A program made the translations under genes and the position numbers. The notes beneath the pieces are model-generated. The model made no database searches. It had not been told where the DNA came from and saw only the letters and a program-made list of their open reading frames with translations. This document shows, in pieces, positions 24,306-33,192 of a stretch of 64,000 nt of DNA (position 1 is its first letter; each line of letters starts with the position of its first letter). The stretch comes from Primula veris (taxonomy: Eukaryota > Streptophyta > Magnoliopsida > Ericales > Primulaceae), in NCBI GenBank assembly GCA_963682055.1, contig OY821740.1, positions 8,619,314-8,683,313 on the forward strand, written 5' to 3'.

Positions 24306-27300
24306 ATGGTTACCAATGTAGAGGAAACCCATCCCGAGATAGTAGAGACCAATAACCAAAACACGCAAATTAGCCAACAAGACCTCGACGATCTACTCGC
24401 TATCCGCGACAGATATGAAGCTATCCAATCCGGAAACCAACCAACAACCTCCTACGTCAACCAAGAACAACCGGTCGAACCACCCCGACATTTCATCGAA
24501 GGGATTGTCGACGAACACCTTTCGTCCTCGGGGGACGAACAAGACGTGCCCGTATTAAGGCGTGCACGAAGACGCTTAACCGGGTCCCAAGCAGGGCCGA
24601 GCTCAAGAGTCCCATTGCCTACGGCCTCGGTCAACTCCGGTGCTCGTTTACAAACGGACGAGGCCCGTCAGTTTGGTATGCCCGAGGATCATGTACTCGG
24701 ACAGTCCCCCCGACTGCCGACTAATTCTCCGAGGATGATTACACCACCCACAGTGGAGGTACAACATGTCGTTCCATTAGCCGATGAAAAGAACTACACC
24801 CAGCTACAAGCTCAGCTGGCGGCATGCATGACGGCCATGACAGCGGCCGGCATCGTATTGCCAGTTATCCAACCCGACAAAGACCCACGCCATGAAGTGG
24901 AAGACTCTGCCTACAGGGCCGCCCTGGAGGCAGCGGGTCGGCGACCAGATACAAGAGTCCCCCACCAAGGGGGCAATGTCCCAATAACTATCGTCCGTCC
25001 GAACACTCATATGGAACGTGTCCACACAAACACGAAGGACGATAGATATCCCGAATACAGGATCGGGGAGGGATATGGCCCACCACCACATCAGGGAGGA
25101 TACCCTCCCCCCTACCAAGTTACGGATGACGCGTTCCAACAGGCTTGGAATGTATGCCAAGAAACCCCGTGTGCTGAACAGATCACGCGGTACCGCAATC
25201 CTATGGGATTCGTCATCCCCGAATTCAGGCTCTATGACGGGAAGAGTTGCCCTATCGACCATCTGAGGCACTACAAGACGAAGATGGAACTATGGAGTGA
25301 TGACCATGCACTGATGTGCAAATTTTTCAAAAACAGCTTGGGTCAAGAGGCTTCGTCATGGTATCATAACTTACCACGGGGCTCCATCAGAAACTGGGCA
25401 GAACTGCTAAGAGCGTACTCCACCCGATACGCTGCTCATCGGAAAAAGAAGGTTAGTATCGAAACCCTTCTTAAAATGACGATGATGCCAAATGAAAGGC
25501 TCAACGATTACTGCATACGTTTTATCGACGTAGCAAACCAGATTCCGCGATATGCCAATAATATAGCCATCCAAAACTTTATCAATTCCATCCCTAATGG
25601 CTATTGGGCGAGAAGGAAGTTCATAGGCAAAAACTTCCCAACCACTGATTCCCTGCTAGCCTATTGTACCCACCTCACCGATAAAAACGACGAATTGCGT
25701 TTCCTCAACCGGACTCTACCGAGAAGAGAGTCGGTCCGCGAGGCACAGGTGGGTCGCAAAAGAGTTAGAAATAACCAGGGAGCAGCATTCCAACCGACCA
25801 GAAAGGGCAAAGAGCCCGAGGTCCATAGCAGGGGAGAGCGACCACGAGCACTAGAGCCCAAACCGCTCCAGATCGCATACCCAACACCGACCAACGAACA
25901 TAAACCGCTCCAACTCGCCTACCCGATGCCACCCAAGCCATTTCAACAGGTTCGGCCCCAAGAGAGGGAACACCGAAACCCTTTCGGACCGGTCGAGCTG
26001 CGATACACTTTCAACCTGTCTGCTGAAGATATCCTCAAGGATATATGCAGGGAAAGTTGGTATTCCCGACCACAACCGATCATCTCTCCCCCCAGTCAGA
26101 GAGATTCCAAGCTCTTCTGCGCATATCACAAGGATCACGACCATCTCACTGAGCATTGCCGTAACCTACGATGGAGAATGAACCAGTGGGGCGATGCAGG
26201 ATACCTAGCCAAGTTCATCAAAGGAGCTGGGAATAAAGGCAAGCAACTGGCCATCGAGGGATCTGACAACCGGCAAGGCAAAACGATCAACGTCGTTCAT
26301 ATGTCACGACCCAAGGGCCCAGGCGGGGAACGATCACGACAACGGCAGCTAGCCCACTTTGGTCAAGTAGCCAAGACATCACAGGTGTCGACCTCTAAAC
26401 GACAATGCACACCACGACGACATCTGCCCATTTCTTTCTCGGATCTTGACGAAGAAGGGGTGGTTTACCCCCACGGAGACGCCATTAACCTCCGTGTTCA
26501 AATCGGCCTAGACACTGTCGGCAGGGTACTTGTCGACCAAGGAGCCTCTTGTGATATCATGTACAAGGAGCTCTTCGACAAGATGGAACTCAAGCTGCAA
26601 GATCTTCAGCCTACCGATGTCACACTGATCGGATTCATCTCCGAAACGACCAAACCTTTGGGTAAGATCGTCCTCAGTGTCACAACAGGGTCCATGTCGG
26701 TTCCCGTGGAGTTTTTAGTGGTCGACGACCACTCCGGGCACAACGCAATATTGGGCCGACCTTGGTTACATGCCATGAAGGCCATACCCTCGACCTATCA
26801 CCAAAAGGTCAAATACACGAATGATAGGGGGGCGATCGAGACAGCCAGAGGATGTCAAGAAGATTCAAGACGCTGCGAGGACATCACCGCTACTCTCCAA
26901 CAACAACGAAGCACTGTGGAACAACCCACCAGCACAAAGAAGCTGATCAGCCAAATATCCAAAGCCGAAAGGGTTGTCGAAGAACAAGTAGGAGAGACAC
27001 TCAGGAAAGTGTATATACCAGATATGGACGAGGAGCACTACTTCCTCCTCGGCGACAACCTTCCAAAACAGGAATCCGAGGAGTTGGAAGCGTTCCTCCT
27101 CAACAACACTGATAAATTCGCCTGGAGTCCTAAAGACATGCCGGGCCTAGACCCCAATACAGCATGCCACCACCTAAGTGTAAACGCCGAGTACAAGCCA
27201 ATAGCACAGAGGAGCAGGAAAGTCTCCGTACAGCACAGAGCAGCTATAATCGCTGAAGTACAAAAGCTATTGGAGGCTGGAGCCATAAGGGAGGTTTACT

Positions 27301-30224
27301 ATCCAAAATGGTTGTCCAACCCGGTCGTCGTCCCCAAGAAGAAAGGGAAGGAGAGAGTCTGTATAGACTTCACCAACCTCAACAAAGCCTGCCCGAGGGA
27401 CCACTTTCCCCTTCCAAGGATCGATCAACTGGTGGACGCAACAGCGGGAGCAGAACGGATGACCTTCCTCGACGCGTACTCAGGATACCATCAAATTCCC
27501 CTCGCCCGTGAGGATCAAGAAAAGACTTCATTTATATCGCCTTTGGGAAATTATTGCTATACGGTAATGCCGTTCGGCCTACGCAATGCAGGAGCAACAT
27601 ACCAAAGGATGATAACACGGGTATGTCGAGATCATATAGGGAAAACAATGGAGGTATACATAGACGACATGGTCGTCAAAAGCGAAAGAGCCACATCCCA
27701 CCTTCAAGATATCAGGGACGTTTTCCGAACGCTGGGCGAGCACAAACTGAAACTCAATGCGAGCAAGTGTGCATTTGGCATCAGCAAAGGGAAATTCTTG
27801 GGACATATGGTTAGCCGACGAGGAATAGAGGCCAATCCCGATCAAATAACGGCTCTACGAAACCTAGCGGCGCCCAAGAATAAGAAACAGGTACAAGAGC
27901 TCACGGGAATGATGGCCGCGCTGAGCAGGTTCATTAGCCGATCCGCAGATAAGGGACGGCCATTTTTCGAATCACTCAAGAAGTATAGAAAATTCGTCTG
28001 GGACCCGGAATGTGAAGCTTCGTTCAACAATCTCAAGGAGTACTTGAGGACATTGCCACTGCTAGTAAGGCCGAACAGAGGAGACATTCTGGCATGCTAC
28101 CTAGCAGTTTCCTCTACAGCTGTGAGCGCGGTCATCCTGAGAGAAGAAGGTCGCGAACAATTTCCGATCTACTTCATCAGCAAGACTCTGGTCGAAGCCG
28201 AAACACGTTATCTACCCTTGGAAAAGCTGTGTCTGGCATTGGTCGTCGCAACCAGGAAGTTGCCACACTATTTCATAGCTCATCAGGTCCAGGTATACAC
28301 AAAATTTCATATTAAAGAGTCGCTTCGGCGGACGGACATTAGCGGCCGAGTTGCCGCCTGGGGGGTCGAGCTATCCCAATTTCATATCGAGTTCGCACCC
28401 CGCCACGCCATAAAGGGACAAGTCCTGGCCGATTTCGTCGCAGAATTCACCGAAGGCTATGACGAGCCTTTGGCACTCTCTCCACAATCACACTGGCAGA
28501 TACATGTCGATGGATCAGCCACCAAGGACGGATCGGGAGCAGGGATCGTCCTAAAGTCCAGCGAGGGAGCAATCATCGAAAAAAGCATAAAACTGGGCTT
28601 CCGAGCTACCAACAATGAGGCAGAATACGAGGCCATGATAAATGGCATGCTTATTGCCCGGTCCCTCGGATGCTCCTACTTAATTGCAAGCTCAGACTCC
28701 ATGCTCATCGTCAATCAAGCCGTCGGCGAGTACCAGGCGAAAGATGATAGAATGATCCTCTACCAAGAGAAAGTCCAAAGCTTGATGGCAACCTTCGAAC
28801 AGTGCGAGTTAGTAAGAATCAATCGCACCGAGAATGCACATGCCGATGCATTGGCCACCCTAGCCTTGACACTAACATTGACTGACAACCGGTCGATCAC
28901 AGTGGAACTACTGCCGACCCCGAGCATAATAAAAAGGGTAAACCGGGTGACATCGATACAGTACGAACTAGGATGGATGGAGGACATGACCCATTATCTG
29001 CGAAATGGAACGCTTCCGGTTGACAAGATAAAAGCGCTGAAAATTACAAGAAAAGCTCCTCGCTTCTGGCTATCCGAGGACGATAAACTATATAAATCCA
29101 GTTACCAGGGACCACATCTACTGTGCGTCCCGACCGAGCTACAACTGCCGGTCTTGGAAGAAATCCACGAAGGATCTTGTGGTGCACACATCAAAGGGCG
29201 ATCCCTTGCAAACAAGGCAGTGACCCAAGGATATTGGTGGCCCTATATCAAGCGAGACGCCGATGCATACGTCCAACGATGCGACAAGTGCCAACGATTC
29301 GCCAAGATACCACGGCTCCCTTCATCTATGATGACCCCGGTATCAGCACCATGGCCGTTCGCTCAATGGGCTATCGATTTGGTCGGTAAACTCCCAAGAG
29401 CACCTGGGAATGTTGAATATCTGATCGTTGCGACTGATTATTTCACCAAATGGGTCGAAGCTAAACCCCTCCGAGAAATCAAAGCCAGCAACGTCAAACA
29501 ATTCATTTGGGAATACATCATAACTAGGTTCGGAATACCGTACGCTATAGTCGCCGACAACGGAACCCAGTTCAAAGATGCCAATTTACAGCTGTGGTAC
29601 GAGGAACTCGGTATCCGAAAATTCTATTCGACGCCGACATACCCACAAGGGAACGGGCAGGCCGAAGTGTCAAACCGAACAATATTAGACGGCATCAAGA
29701 CCACCCTTGAACAGGCAAAGGGGAGGTGGCCCGAACGGCTACTCAACGTTTTATGGTCGTGCCGAACTACACCCAAGACGGGCACCAAGGAAACCCCGTT
29801 TAGCTTAGCATACGGTGTTGAGGCCGTCATACCGACAGAGATCGGGCTACCTACGCTCCGAACAACGTTGGTCGAGCAGGGAAATAATGAACAAAGAATG
29901 AGAGAAGAGCTCGACATGATAGACGAGAAACGAGAGATAGCGGCCCTTACCTTAGCTAAATACCAACAAAGCGTAAAGCAAACCTATGACAAGAGAGTAA
30001 AAGGATCTAAAGAATTCATGGTAGGAGAACTGGTGCTGCGACGAGTGACGGTCTATACCCGCAACGAAATACATGGCAAACTGAGCCCTACCTGGGAAGG
30101 CCCATACGAAATCGTCAAGCGAACGAGTCCAGTCTCTTACAAAATCAAAAGCGTCCTGTTCGCCAACAGCCGAGGGGAAAAGAATTCTTGGAACGTGGCT
30201 AACTTAAAGAAGTACTACGTATAG
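24306..30224 (+). CDS. Gag-Pol polyprotein of the Tat-type retrotransposon
   Basis: One uninterrupted frame of 1972 aa encodes all proteins needed for particle formation, reverse transcription and integration. The Gag domain lies at about residues 305-440 (FRLYDGKSC, SSWYHNLPRGSIRNWAELLR). A zinc-knuckle-like CX2HX4HX4C is near 605. The protease has its active-site motif VDQGAS near 743. Reverse transcriptase spans about 1000-1180 with YIDD near 1117. A first RNase H region (about 1250-1340) appears to lack most catalytic acids. A second RNase H (about 1398-1530) retains HVDGSA, NNEAEYEA, SDSM and HADALA. Integrase has its HHCC zinc motif near 1620-1660 and the D, D, E residues near 1690, 1750 and 1784. 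Two RNase H domains are a known Tat-lineage trait. No chromodomain follows. There is no stop or frameshift, so cleavage is presumably by the element's own protease. Confidence 0.96.
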   Translation: MVTNVEETHPEIVETNNQNTQISQQDLDDLLAIRDRYEAIQSGNQPTTSYVNQEQPVEPPRHFIEGIVDEHLSSSGDEQDVPVLRRARRRLTGSQAGPSSRVPLPTASVNSGARLQTDEARQFGMPEDHVLGQSPRLPTNSPRMITPPTVEVQHVVPLADEKNYTQLQAQLAACMTAMTAAGIVLPVIQPDKDPRHEVEDSAYRAALEAAGRRPDTRVPHQGGNVPITIVRPNTHMERVHTNTKDDRYPEYRIGEGYGPPPHQGGYPPPYQVTDDAFQQAWNVCQETPCAEQITRYRNPMGFVIPEFRLYDGKSCPIDHLRHYKTKMELWSDDHALMCKFFKNSLGQEASSWYHNLPRGSIRNWAELLRAYSTRYAAHRKKKVSIETLLKMTMMPNERLNDYCIRFIDVANQIPRYANNIAIQNFINSIPNGYWARRKFIGKNFPTTDSLLAYCTHLTDKNDELRFLNRTLPRRESVREAQVGRKRVRNNQGAAFQPTRKGKEPEVHSRGERPRALEPKPLQIAYPTPTNEHKPLQLAYPMPPKPFQQVRPQEREHRNPFGPVELRYTFNLSAEDILKDICRESWYSRPQPIISPPSQRDSKLFCAYHKDHDHLTEHCRNLRWRMNQWGDAGYLAKFIKGAGNKGKQLAIEGSDNRQGKTINVVHMSRPKGPGGERSRQRQLAHFGQVAKTSQVSTSKRQCTPRRHLPISFSDLDEEGVVYPHGDAINLRVQIGLDTVGRVLVDQGASCDIMYKELFDKMELKLQDLQPTDVTLIGFISETTKPLGKIVLSVTTGSMSVPVEFLVVDDHSGHNAILGRPWLHAMKAIPSTYHQKVKYTNDRGAIETARGCQEDSRRCEDITATLQQQRSTVEQPTSTKKLISQISKAERVVEEQVGETLRKVYIPDMDEEHYFLLGDNLPKQESEELEAFLLNNTDKFAWSPKDMPGLDPNTACHHLSVNAEYKPIAQRSRKVSVQHRAAIIAEVQKLLEAGAIREVYYPKWLSNPVVVPKKKGKERVCIDFTNLNKACPRDHFPLPRIDQLVDATAGAERMTFLDAYSGYHQIPLAREDQEKTSFISPLGNYCYTVMPFGLRNAGATYQRMITRVCRDHIGKTMEVYIDDMVVKSERATSHLQDIRDVFRTLGEHKLKLNASKCAFGISKGKFLGHMVSRRGIEANPDQITALRNLAAPKNKKQVQELTGMMAALSRFISRSADKGRPFFESLKKYRKFVWDPECEASFNNLKEYLRTLPLLVRPNRGDILACYLAVSSTAVSAVILREEGREQFPIYFISKTLVEAETRYLPLEKLCLALVVATRKLPHYFIAHQVQVYTKFHIKESLRRTDISGRVAAWGVELSQFHIEFAPRHAIKGQVLADFVAEFTEGYDEPLALSPQSHWQIHVDGSATKDGSGAGIVLKSSEGAIIEKSIKLGFRATNNEAEYEAMINGMLIARSLGCSYLIASSDSMLIVNQAVGEYQAKDDRMILYQEKVQSLMATFEQCELVRINRTENAHADALATLALTLTLTDNRSITVELLPTPSIIKRVNRVTSIQYELGWMEDMTHYLRNGTLPVDKIKALKITRKAPRFWLSEDDKLYKSSYQGPHLLCVPTELQLPVLEEIHEGSCGAHIKGRSLANKAVTQGYWWPYIKRDADAYVQRCDKCQRFAKIPRLPSSMMTPVSAPWPFAQWAIDLVGKLPRAPGNVEYLIVATDYFTKWVEAKPLREIKASNVKQFIWEYIITRFGIPYAIVADNGTQFKDANLQLWYEELGIRKFYSTPTYPQGNGQAEVSNRTILDGIKTTLEQAKGRWPERLLNVLWSCRTTPKTGTKETPFSLAYGVEAVIPTEIGLPTLRTTLVEQGNNEQRMREELDMIDEKREIAALTLAKYQQSVKQTYDKRVKGSKEFMVGELVLRRVTVYTRNEIHGKLSPTWEGPYEIVKRTSPVSYKIKSVLFANSRGEKNSWNVANLKKYYV

Positions 30225-30290
30225 GCAATGCTCCGAATACAAATACAGGTGCTACCTTACCCTTCTTGCTTAATGGCATTATCTTTTCTT

Positions 30291-31394
30291 TTGAATGAAT
30301 AAAATATATTATTATGCTGTCTACTAATACTATGAGATTCTCAACATGGCCGAAGTGCCTAGAAATACTATGAAATCCCGTAAATGGCGTGTTACCGAAG
30401 GAACGTCTAGGGATACTATGATTGAATGAATAAAATATATTATTATGCTGTCTACTAATACTATGAGATTCTCAACATGGCCGAAGTGCCTAGAAATACT
30501 ATGAAATCCCGTAAATGGCGTGTTACCGAAGGAACGTCTAGGGATACTATGAAATTCTCAGCATGGCCGAAGTGCCTAGGAATACAATGAAAGTCCGTAA
30601 ATGGCGTGTTACCAAAGGAACGTCTAGGCATACTATGAAATCCCGTAAATGGCGTGTTACCGAAGGAACGTCTAGGGATACTATGAAATTCCCAGCATGG
30701 CCGAAGTGCCTAGGAATACAATGAAAGTCCGTAAATGGCGTGTTACCAAAGGAACGTCTAGGCATACTATGAAATCCCGTAAATGGCGTGTTACCAAAGG
30801 AACGTCTAGGGATACTATGAAATTCCCAGCATGGCCGAAGTGCCTAGGAATACAATGAAAGTCCGTAAATGGCGTGTTACCAAAGGAACGTCTAGGCATA
30901 CTATGAAATCTCGTAAATGGCGTGTTACCGAAGGAACGTCTAGGGATACTATGAAATTCCCAGCATGGCCGAAGTGCCTAGGAATACAATGAAAGTCCGT
31001 AAATGGCGTGTTACCAAAGGAACGTCTAGGCATACTATGAAATCCCGTAAATGGCGTGTTACCGAAGGAACGTCTAGGGATACTATGAAATTCCCAGCAT
31101 GGCCAAAGTGCCTAGGAATACAATGAAAGTCCGTAAATGGCGTGTTACCAAAGGAACGTCTAGGCATACTATGAAATCCCGTAAATGGCGTGTTACCGAA
31201 GGAACGTCTAGGGATACTATGAAATTCCCAGCATGGTCGAAGTGCCTAGGAATACAATGAAAGTCCGTAAATGGCGTGTTACCAAAGGAACGTCTAGGCA
31301 TACTATGAAATCCCGTAAATGGCGTGTTACCGAAGGAACGTCTAGGGATACTATGAAATTCCCAACATGGCCGAAGTGCCTAGGAATACTATGA
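30291..31394. repeat. Nested tandem repeat array (131-bp and 134-bp units) after gag-pol
   Basis: Two 131-bp units (30291-30421 and 30422-30552) begin with a shared ttgaatgaataaaatatatt block. They are followed by about six 134-bp units. Each 134-bp unit is composite: a 48-bp module with cccgtaaatggcgtgttacc, a variant 48-bp module with gtccgtaaatggcgtgttacc, and a 38-bp module with cagcatggccgaagtgccta. The units differ by only a few bases. Period 134 is not a multiple of three, so repeated short open frames through it are artefacts. Tandem repeats in this position are a known Tat feature. Confidence 0.95.
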
Positions 31395-31693
31395 AATTTA
31401 TATGCAGGTACAATGCAAGGTATTATTCAGGTCCACTTTATGACGGCGATGCAATATAAATTGGCTAAAACAATGAAGGAGAATCAATCTAAAACAACAA
31501 AATATCAACAAGAAGCATCTTCAAAACAGGAATAACGAAATAACAAATGATTTGGCAAGGAAAAATCGATCCAATCAATTAAATAGCAGTACGGCAATGG
31601 AAAGGTACAAAACAGGAATAAAGAAATCACATATATAGTCCTCGCCCGCATTACGGAGGCAACAAGAAGATCAACGACACTAAAGAGATTCAT

Positions 31694-32332
31694 TTAAGAA
31701 GAGCTACTGCAGGAGGAGCACGACGGTAATTGACCGAGTTCAATCTCTTCGTCGTCAGTCGTTGTGTACCCATCAGACTCATCACCATCAAAACGCTCCT
31801 CAGAAATGAGGGCATCAAAATTGGTCGTATGAGCCCCAACACAAGTCAGCGTTTGAAGCCGCGCGTTGAACTCGGCTTCTTTGGCGGACTCGTGAGCATC
31901 CGAGGCCGCTTTACGGCGATCATCGTCAAAGGAGAGGTCACGGCGAGCTTCAATCACAGCTGCGGAAGCATCGTATCTAGCTCGGGACAAACGGAAATAC
32001 TTCACCAACACGTTGGCCTTGGTCACAAGCAACTTTAATTTGCCGAAGTACTCGCCCTTTGCACGCCAATATCGATCCAAACGACGCTCCTGAACCTCAA
32101 CAGCATGCCCGGCACGGCGAACGTATTCTCGAAAAGAGGCCGCCTGGGTTTTCAGCTTGGTCCGCAGTCGAGCACATTGGTCGGTCAATTTGATATTTTT
32201 GCTCATCAAAACAATGTAGGGCCACCTGTCAGGCACCTCACTAGCCACACCAGATGAGACCTCGTCCCGGGCAGCACCAGTAGGTCCTAACCCCGGGTTA
32301 ACTAGGCATGGAGAACCAGCCTGGTGCGACAT
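31694..32332 (-). CDS. Antisense coiled-coil ORF, retrotransposon-encoded (aORF-2)
   Basis: This is a 212-aa frame opposite to gag-pol. The frame is open back to a strong acceptor (T-rich tract then tttcatag) ending at 32347-32346, so it is probably the last exon of a spliced antisense transcript. The central part is Arg/Lys/Ala/Glu-rich with helical periodicity (QCARLRTKLKTQAASFREYV, RRKAASDAHESAKEAEFNAR). It is followed by an acidic stretch (DGDESDGYTTTDDEEIE) and a Cys/Ser tail. I recognise no enzymatic domain. Start codon and upstream exon are uncertain. Confidence 0.55.
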   Translation of the reverse strand: MSHQAGSPCLVNPGLGPTGAARDEVSSGVASEVPDRWPYIVLMSKNIKLTDQCARLRTKLKTQAASFREYVRRAGHAVEVQERRLDRYWRAKGEYFGKLKLLVTKANVLVKYFRLSRARYDASAAVIEARRDLSFDDDRRKAASDAHESAKEAEFNARLQTLTCVGAHTTNFDALISEERFDGDESDGYTTTDDEEIELGQLPSCSSCSSSS

Positions 32333-32419
32333 AGTAGCATGTGCCTATGAAAAAAAAAAAGAAAAAAAGAGAGAATTTTTATACAAGCTATAAAGAAAAC
32401 GACAAAACAAGCTACTTCA

Positions 32420-32992
32420 TTAATCCGACAACCCCTCAACAGACGCCGAAGTCTCTACTACATCGGCAAAATGAATATCTCGCAATGAATTAATTTGCGT
32501 CCCCAAACGCTCACGAATGACCGCCTCGATTCGGTTCAAGGCAACAGTGGTTTCAGTTACCCCGGCCTTCGCATCCACCATGCGCTCTGCCCGGGACACA
32601 CCACTCATTCCGTTTATATGCTCCAGCACCTCTAAGGCGCGAGCTCGGGCCCAATACGCTTTGGCAAAGGATAGCAGCAGATCCGCGTCCTCGAAAACGG
32701 CCCCAAGGACCAAGCTCAAGCTCGTCACACGACCTCGGGCTTCATCACGAGAACGTCGTAGGGCACTGAGAAGTTCCTTGGCTTTACCCTTATTTGCCGT
32801 GTAATGGGCGGTCTTTTTACTAAATTTCTCTCCCAAATCACGTAACCGGATCGCCAGGTTGGAAATATGAATATTCAGACCCTCGATTTCCTTATAAGCA
32901 CAAGTCAATTTCGCGGTAAGGGACGCGTTAGACCTTTCCAAATCCTCCATTATGTCACCTACACTACGACTAGGCGAGGTCCAGACCACCAT
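32420..32992 (-). CDS. Antisense coiled-coil ORF, retrotransposon-encoded (aORF-3)
   Basis: This is a 190-aa frame opposite to gag-pol. The ATG has a good context (gccATGG), and the frame is also open upstream to a possible acceptor attgtcag at about 33014, so it may be an exon. The protein is strongly helical and charged (MEDLERSNASLTAKLTCAYK, KGKAKELLSALRRSRDEARG). It has no transmembrane segment and no recognised domain. Its general character matches the neighbouring antisense ORFs, but clear sequence homology to them is not visible by eye. Confidence 0.55.
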   Translation of the reverse strand: MVVWTSPSRSVGDIMEDLERSNASLTAKLTCAYKEIEGLNIHISNLAIRLRDLGEKFSKKTAHYTANKGKAKELLSALRRSRDEARGRVTSLSLVLGAVFEDADLLLSFAKAYWARARALEVLEHINGMSGVSRAERMVDAKAGVTETTVALNRIEAVIRERLGTQINSLRDIHFADVVETSASVEGLSD

Positions 32993-33145
32993 GGCAAGGG
33001 GGTTATTTGATACCTGACAATATTTTTATTTTCATATCCTTCAAAAATATGACGACCATCAAAAGAAATTAACCCAAGCAAGCCCAACAGAAAGAAACCA
33101 CAACACCTATATTATCACTTCCCCAAAAGAATCTGTTTCTAGATA

Positions 33146-33146
<1 letters not shown>

Positions 33147-33178
<32 letters not shown>
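33147..33178. repeat. 32-base A run (+ strand)
   Basis: A homopolymer of 32 A lies just past the stop codon of the four-exon antisense gene, where it is a T run on the sense strand of that gene. It cannot be the gene's poly(A) tail because of its orientation; slippage or an inserted cDNA end are possible origins. Confidence 0.9.
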
Positions 33179-33181
<3 letters not shown>

Positions 33182-33192
33182 TAGAAAGATAG

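Noticed and set aside
24452..29917. Many 60-155 codon frames on both strands within gag-pol
   Set aside because: They are shadows of the 1972-codon frame; none has its own motifs.
30547..31301. Five overlapping 72-codon minus-strand frames with nearly identical protein
   Set aside because: They are the same stretch of a 134-bp tandem repeat read again and again. The unit is not a multiple of three and the frames do not join, so they are not genes.
30291..31394. Possible CRISPR-like array
   Set aside because: Units are contiguous with no unique spacers, lie in a plant retrotransposon, and there are no cas genes.
33147..33178. A run read as a poly(A) tail of the antisense gene
   Set aside because: On the antisense strand it is T, so it has the wrong orientation.
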